Below, piece after piece: positions 60,987 to 64,000 of a DNA stretch of 64,000 bases. Origin of the DNA: JAUUZT01 sp964654015 (lineage in GTDB: Bacteria > Chloroflexota > Dehalococcoidia > GIF9 > AB-539-J10); the NCBI GenBank assembly GCA_964654015.1, contig CAZZHQ010000002.1:1-64000 (forward strand). Reading direction: 5' to 3'. Both the position numbers and the translations under genes were made by a program. How positions within the stretch are numbered: position 1 is the first letter of the stretch; every line of letters begins with the position of its first letter. The notes beneath the pieces were generated by a model. The model did not search any database. It was not told the origin of the DNA and saw only the letters and a program-made list of their open reading frames with translations.

Positions 60987-61921
60987 TGCATAAATACTTT
61001 GTCACCGGTGGTGCCGGCTTTATCGGTAGCCACCTGGTTGATCGGCTGATTGAATCAGGTGAGCTAACTGTCTATGACAATCTCAGCACGGGCAGGAAGG
61101 AGTTTATCCAGCAGCATCTCGATCGGGAGAATTTACATTTCATTGAGGCTGACTTACATGATTTTGATACCTTAAATAGAGCTATCGCCAACCATGATGT
61201 TGTCTTTCACATGGCTGCCAATCCGGACATCAGGGCAGGTATTACCAATACCAGTCTTGATTTACAGCAGGGGACACTAGCCACGTATAACGTGCTGGAA
61301 GCTATGCGACTAAACCATATTAGCAAGATTGTTTTTGCCTCCAGTTCCACCGTTTACGGTGAAGCGGGTAGCATGGCGATAGCAGAGGATTATGGTCCAT
61401 TGTTACCGATATCATTATATGGTGCTGCTAAACTTGCCAGCGAAGGGTTAATCTCTGCTTTCTGTCATATGTTTGATATGCAGGCATGGATTTTCCGCTT
61501 TGCTAATGTTATTGGAGGCAGGTCAGGGCATGGTGTTATCTTTGATTTTATCAACAAGCTGAGACGAAATCCCAGGGAGCTGGAAATACTGGGTGATGGC
61601 AAACAGCAGAAGCCCTATATTTACGTGAACGATTGCATAGAAGGTATACTCTTTGGTCTTGAGCATTCCTGTGAACAGGTCAATATACTCAATCTTGGCA
61701 CGAATTCTTCCACCAACGTTAGCTCCATTGCTAATATGGTGGTTGAAGCTATGGGTATAGCTGGTGTGAAGTTCAATTATACTGGGGGAAGTCGTGGCTG
61801 GCGTGGCGATGTACCACAGGTCAGGTATGATAATACTAGAATGAAAGATCTTGGATGGGAACCAAGATTCAGCTCAGATGAGGCGGTCAGACAAGCGATA
61901 AAGGGAGCATTGGGGAAATAA
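60986..61921 (+). CDS. NAD-dependent nucleotide-sugar epimerase/dehydratase
   Basis: 311 residues from GTG 60986. Extended SDR: GGAGFIGSHLVDRLIESG (residue 8), TVYDNLSTGRKEF, HMAANPDIR, catalytic Ser-Tyr-Lys in FASSSTVYG and YGAAKLASE, PYIYVNDCIEGILFGLE and RGWRGDVPQVRYDNTRMKDLGW. Probably a UDP-glucose 4-epimerase relative feeding sugars to the neighbouring glycosyltransferases. The exact nucleotide sugar is not readable. Confidence 0.87.
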   Translation: MHKYFVTGGAGFIGSHLVDRLIESGELTVYDNLSTGRKEFIQQHLDRENLHFIEADLHDFDTLNRAIANHDVVFHMAANPDIRAGITNTSLDLQQGTLATYNVLEAMRLNHISKIVFASSSTVYGEAGSMAIAEDYGPLLPISLYGAAKLASEGLISAFCHMFDMQAWIFRFANVIGGRSGHGVIFDFINKLRRNPRELEILGDGKQQKPYIYVNDCIEGILFGLEHSCEQVNILNLGTNSSTNVSSIANMVVEAMGIAGVKFNYTGGSRGWRGDVPQVRYDNTRMKDLGWEPRFSSDEAVRQAIKGALGK

Positions 61922-61931
61922 AATATCAGCA

Positions 61932-62906
61932 ATGAGAAAACTACCGAAGATATCTATAATCATTTCTTCTTATACTATGGACAGGTTTCAGGATATCACT
62001 GAGTTAATGGATAGTATCCATGAACAGACTTATGACGATATCGAGGTAATAGTGGTGACTGAACGGTCTCAGGAGCTTACGGAAAGCATTCAAAGCTATG
62101 TTCGGGAGAAAGGATATTCCAATGTCAAGGTGCTATTCAACCAGGGAGAGAGGGGAATATCCCCAGCCAGAAACCTGGGTATAAGGCATGCCACAGGGGA
62201 GATAATAGCTTTTGCGGATGATGACGCTATTCTTTTTCCTGACTGGGCAGAGAAGACGGTTATTGCTTACGGCGGAGATAGCTCAATCGGTGGACTGACT
62301 GGTCCTATTTTACCTTTGTGGGAAGACGAATCAATGAACTGGTTTCCCAGGGAGTTTTACTGGATATTCTCTTGTACTTACTGGGATTGGACAGAATCCA
62401 CCGAAATAAGGAATGGCTATGGGGCCAACATGTCCTTCAGGCGCGATGTTTTCGATATGTGCGGCCTGTTTAAAACAAGTCTTGGAGTAAAAGGTTATGG
62501 CAAAGGTGGCTGGCAGGGGATAGGAGGAGAGGAAGTGGAGTTTTCTTTAAGAGTAAAAAACCAGACAGGCAAACGTGTAGTCTATCATCCGGGTATAAAG
62601 GTAAAACACAAGGTTTTTAGCTACAGGTTCGAAAGCAGATTTATCAGGAGAAGAGCCTACTGGGAAGGGCAGGCAAAGGCAATGTTCAAAAGCCAGTATT
62701 ACTCGGGAAATAAACAGGTTCTATCTACAGAACACGAGCTTCTTCGCCGGATTTTATTCAGGCTGGTGCCCAGTTCTATAAAACTTTTCTTCAGTAAACC
62801 TTACACTGCCTGGCTACGGTTATGGGTTACTATTATAGTATTGGCTTCTGTCGCTACCGGGTATTTTAGTTATAAATTGCTTAATCTGCGTCCTAATAAA
62901 AAGTAA
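61932..62906 (+). CDS. Family 2 glycosyltransferase
   Basis: 324 residues, 10 bp after the epimerase. GT-A fold: KISIIISSYTMDRFQDI, VIVVTERS, GERGISPARNLGIRHA, IIAFADDDAILFPDW (DxD-type metal site, about 93) and GIGGEEVEFSLRV (ED-like catalytic region). A C-terminal membrane helix (LWVTIIVLASVATGYF) ties it to the membrane. Role: addition of a sugar in an envelope glycan. Confidence 0.85.
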   Translation: MRKLPKISIIISSYTMDRFQDITELMDSIHEQTYDDIEVIVVTERSQELTESIQSYVREKGYSNVKVLFNQGERGISPARNLGIRHATGEIIAFADDDAILFPDWAEKTVIAYGGDSSIGGLTGPILPLWEDESMNWFPREFYWIFSCTYWDWTESTEIRNGYGANMSFRRDVFDMCGLFKTSLGVKGYGKGGWQGIGGEEVEFSLRVKNQTGKRVVYHPGIKVKHKVFSYRFESRFIRRRAYWEGQAKAMFKSQYYSGNKQVLSTEHELLRRILFRLVPSSIKLFFSKPYTAWLRLWVTIIVLASVATGYFSYKLLNLRPNKK

Positions 62907-62922
62907 AGTCTTTCATTATGGC

Positions 62923-64000
62923 ATGAAATTAATGACTGAAATAGGCACCAGACGTAAAATAATTGGTATTCTGCTTCTAAGCACAGTAGCACTTATAATC
63001 TATCTTATATCAATTCGACTGGCCTATCCATTATTTCAGAACACCAGGCTTATTGACCCCCTGGCTGAGATGCACGTCTTATTTCCTCTCTACTACGTAG
63101 CCATTGTTCTTATCGCAGTGGCCGGCTTTTTTTGTTTTGCCTGGCGTATTGGCAACCGAGGTATTCATCTGCTACTTTTGCTTTTGCTGGGAATTATGCT
63201 GTGGTACACGCCTCATTACATGTCCGAGTTTTCTCATAACCCTGATGTAGCCAGAGATATAGGTTTGGCTTTGCATTTACCGGAAATATTGAATGGCGAA
63301 GCAGTCCCGTTCTCGTGGTATTGTGCAAACTATCCCAGTTCATATGTATTTTCATGGCTTTTTCTCAACATAACAGGTATAGAGCCGCTAAACTATATGC
63401 TGTTATTTCCAGTGCTCTGTATATGTATGTTCATATTACTGGGTTATACTCTCGTTGTCAGGTTGTTTGACTCCAGAGTGGCTTTTTTAGCCATGTTATT
63501 GGCTATTCCCGGAATGCATTATGCTATTTTTCATGCCTCAGCCCACTCACTTGGTGTATTACTTTTATTAACTGCCTTACTATTGCTGTTTCACAAAGGG
63601 CTGGTATTCAGGATACTGACTTTCTTGGTAATAATAGCTATGTTTATATGCCACCCCATTTCGCCGCTTTTGTTATCCATATTTCTAGTAGCGGCGTTAG
63701 TTATCAGCTACTCTGGCAGGATTGGAAGGACACAGATAGTAATAGCTATGATGTTTATAGTCTGTTTTACAGGCTGGTTTTTCTGGCCTTCAATCCAACT
63801 CACGTCATTATCACCTGAAGTAGCTGAGAATGCTGCACTAATGTATGAACGGATAACACCAGGTGGACTTGTTACTACTAGGGAATATTTATCCGGAGCA
63901 CCATTTATATATGCGGACATTCACAGGCTAAACATATTTGTATATGTGCTATATGCCTTCACTACAACGGCAGGAATTCTATATGTAATTTTCAGGGAAT
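62923..64000 (+). CDS. Multi-helix membrane protein, glycosyltransferase-like or polymerase-like (3' end beyond window)
   Basis: An open frame without stops runs from ATG 62923 (or ATG 62932) to the right edge, at least 359 residues. About nine or more hydrophobic helices (IIGILLLSTVALIIYLISI; YYVAIVLIAVAGFFCFAW; LLFPVLCICMFILLGYTLVV). The first external loop holds YMSEFSHNPDVARDIGLALHLPE, an acidic patch after the second or third helix, as in GT-C type glycosyltransferases. The family call is tentative. Weak ribosome binding site. Fits the glycan operon. Confidence 0.7.
   Translation, partial: MKLMTEIGTRRKIIGILLLSTVALIIYLISIRLAYPLFQNTRLIDPLAEMHVLFPLYYVAIVLIAVAGFFCFAWRIGNRGIHLLLLLLLGIMLWYTPHYMSEFSHNPDVARDIGLALHLPEILNGEAVPFSWYCANYPSSYVFSWLFLNITGIEPLNYMLLFPVLCICMFILLGYTLVVRLFDSRVAFLAMLLAIPGMHYAIFHASAHSLGVLLLLTALLLLFHKGLVFRILTFLVIIAMFICHPISPLLLSIFLVAALVISYSGRIGRTQIVIAMMFIVCFTGWFFWPSIQLTSLSPEVAENAALMYERITPGGLVTTREYLSGAPFIYADIHRLNIFVYVLYAFTTTAGILYVIFRE

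Overview
The window is bacterial, of moderate GC, and probably from an uncultivated Chloroflexota (Dehalococcoidia-like) lineage. That placement is inference. It rests on surface proteins with type I dockerins but no visible cohesin, TrpB2-type and LarA-type enzymes, DUF1616 and glycosyltransferase genes, and dispersed GTCATTGCG-type intergenic palindromes. No rRNA, integrase, transposase or CRISPR array was seen. One tRNA is present (Asp, 22041-22114).

Layout. 1-14159 is a cell-surface region: a beta-helix/LRR protein cut by the left edge, a lipoprotein, a C39-like peptidase with a dockerin, a beta-helix protein with a dockerin, a decayed paralogue of the peptidase, and a TIG-type membrane-anchored protein broken by an 11-bp tandem duplication. 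Segments here are copied: a 272-bp control region appears identical at 7229 and 12152, and the dockerin DNA at the 3' ends of the two dockerin genes is nearly identical. 14276-15523 is an AAA_14/DUF4143 ATPase whose start codon lies in a palindromic promoter. 15711-21985 is a hydroxyacid/aldolase module with two paralogous pairs (D-2-hydroxyacid dehydrogenase plus HpcH/HpaI aldolase), a DUF6282 amidohydrolase and an Ldh_2 dehydrogenase. Two of its genes share a nearly identical promoter. 22041-27246 runs from tRNA-Asp to a degenerate second copy of that tRNA and holds a Trk/Ktr potassium system, CorA and a TrpB2 homologue whose PLP lysine has become glutamate. A LarA-type racemase follows.

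28.6-33.2 kb is an AT-rich accessory stretch of small membrane or unknown genes. Two single-gene units in it are bounded by matched terminal inverted repeats. 33369-36902 encodes a four-gene, dye-linked (proline/amino-acid type) dehydrogenase complex. 37158-42251 holds a TIM-barrel isomerase, Gfo/Idh oxidoreductase, flavin reductase, DUF5661, DUF362 and a membrane protein. 42562-47097 looks like the wreck of a BREX type 3 locus (HTH, truncated brxF) next to a TrlF PHP-ATPase and a Schlafen/AlbA_2-type protein. Pyruvate phosphate dikinase follows. 50236-58143 is a type III-like restriction operon (Res helicase-nuclease, TcmP, DUF5131/Gp37, a Mod split at a 7-G tract, and a putative nuclease), flanked by an 8.4-kb-spaced direct repeat from a duplicated DUF1616 gene. 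58373-64000 is a cell-envelope polysaccharide region (DUF1616, glycosyltransferases, NAD-dependent epimerase, multi-TM protein) with a HicBA module sitting between two copies of a glycosyltransferase 3' end.

Overall the window combines anaerobe-style metabolism of hydroxy and amino acids with surface proteins and two adjacent defence-like loci. It carries many marks of recent duplication and gene decay: at least three frameshifted genes and several truncated remnants.
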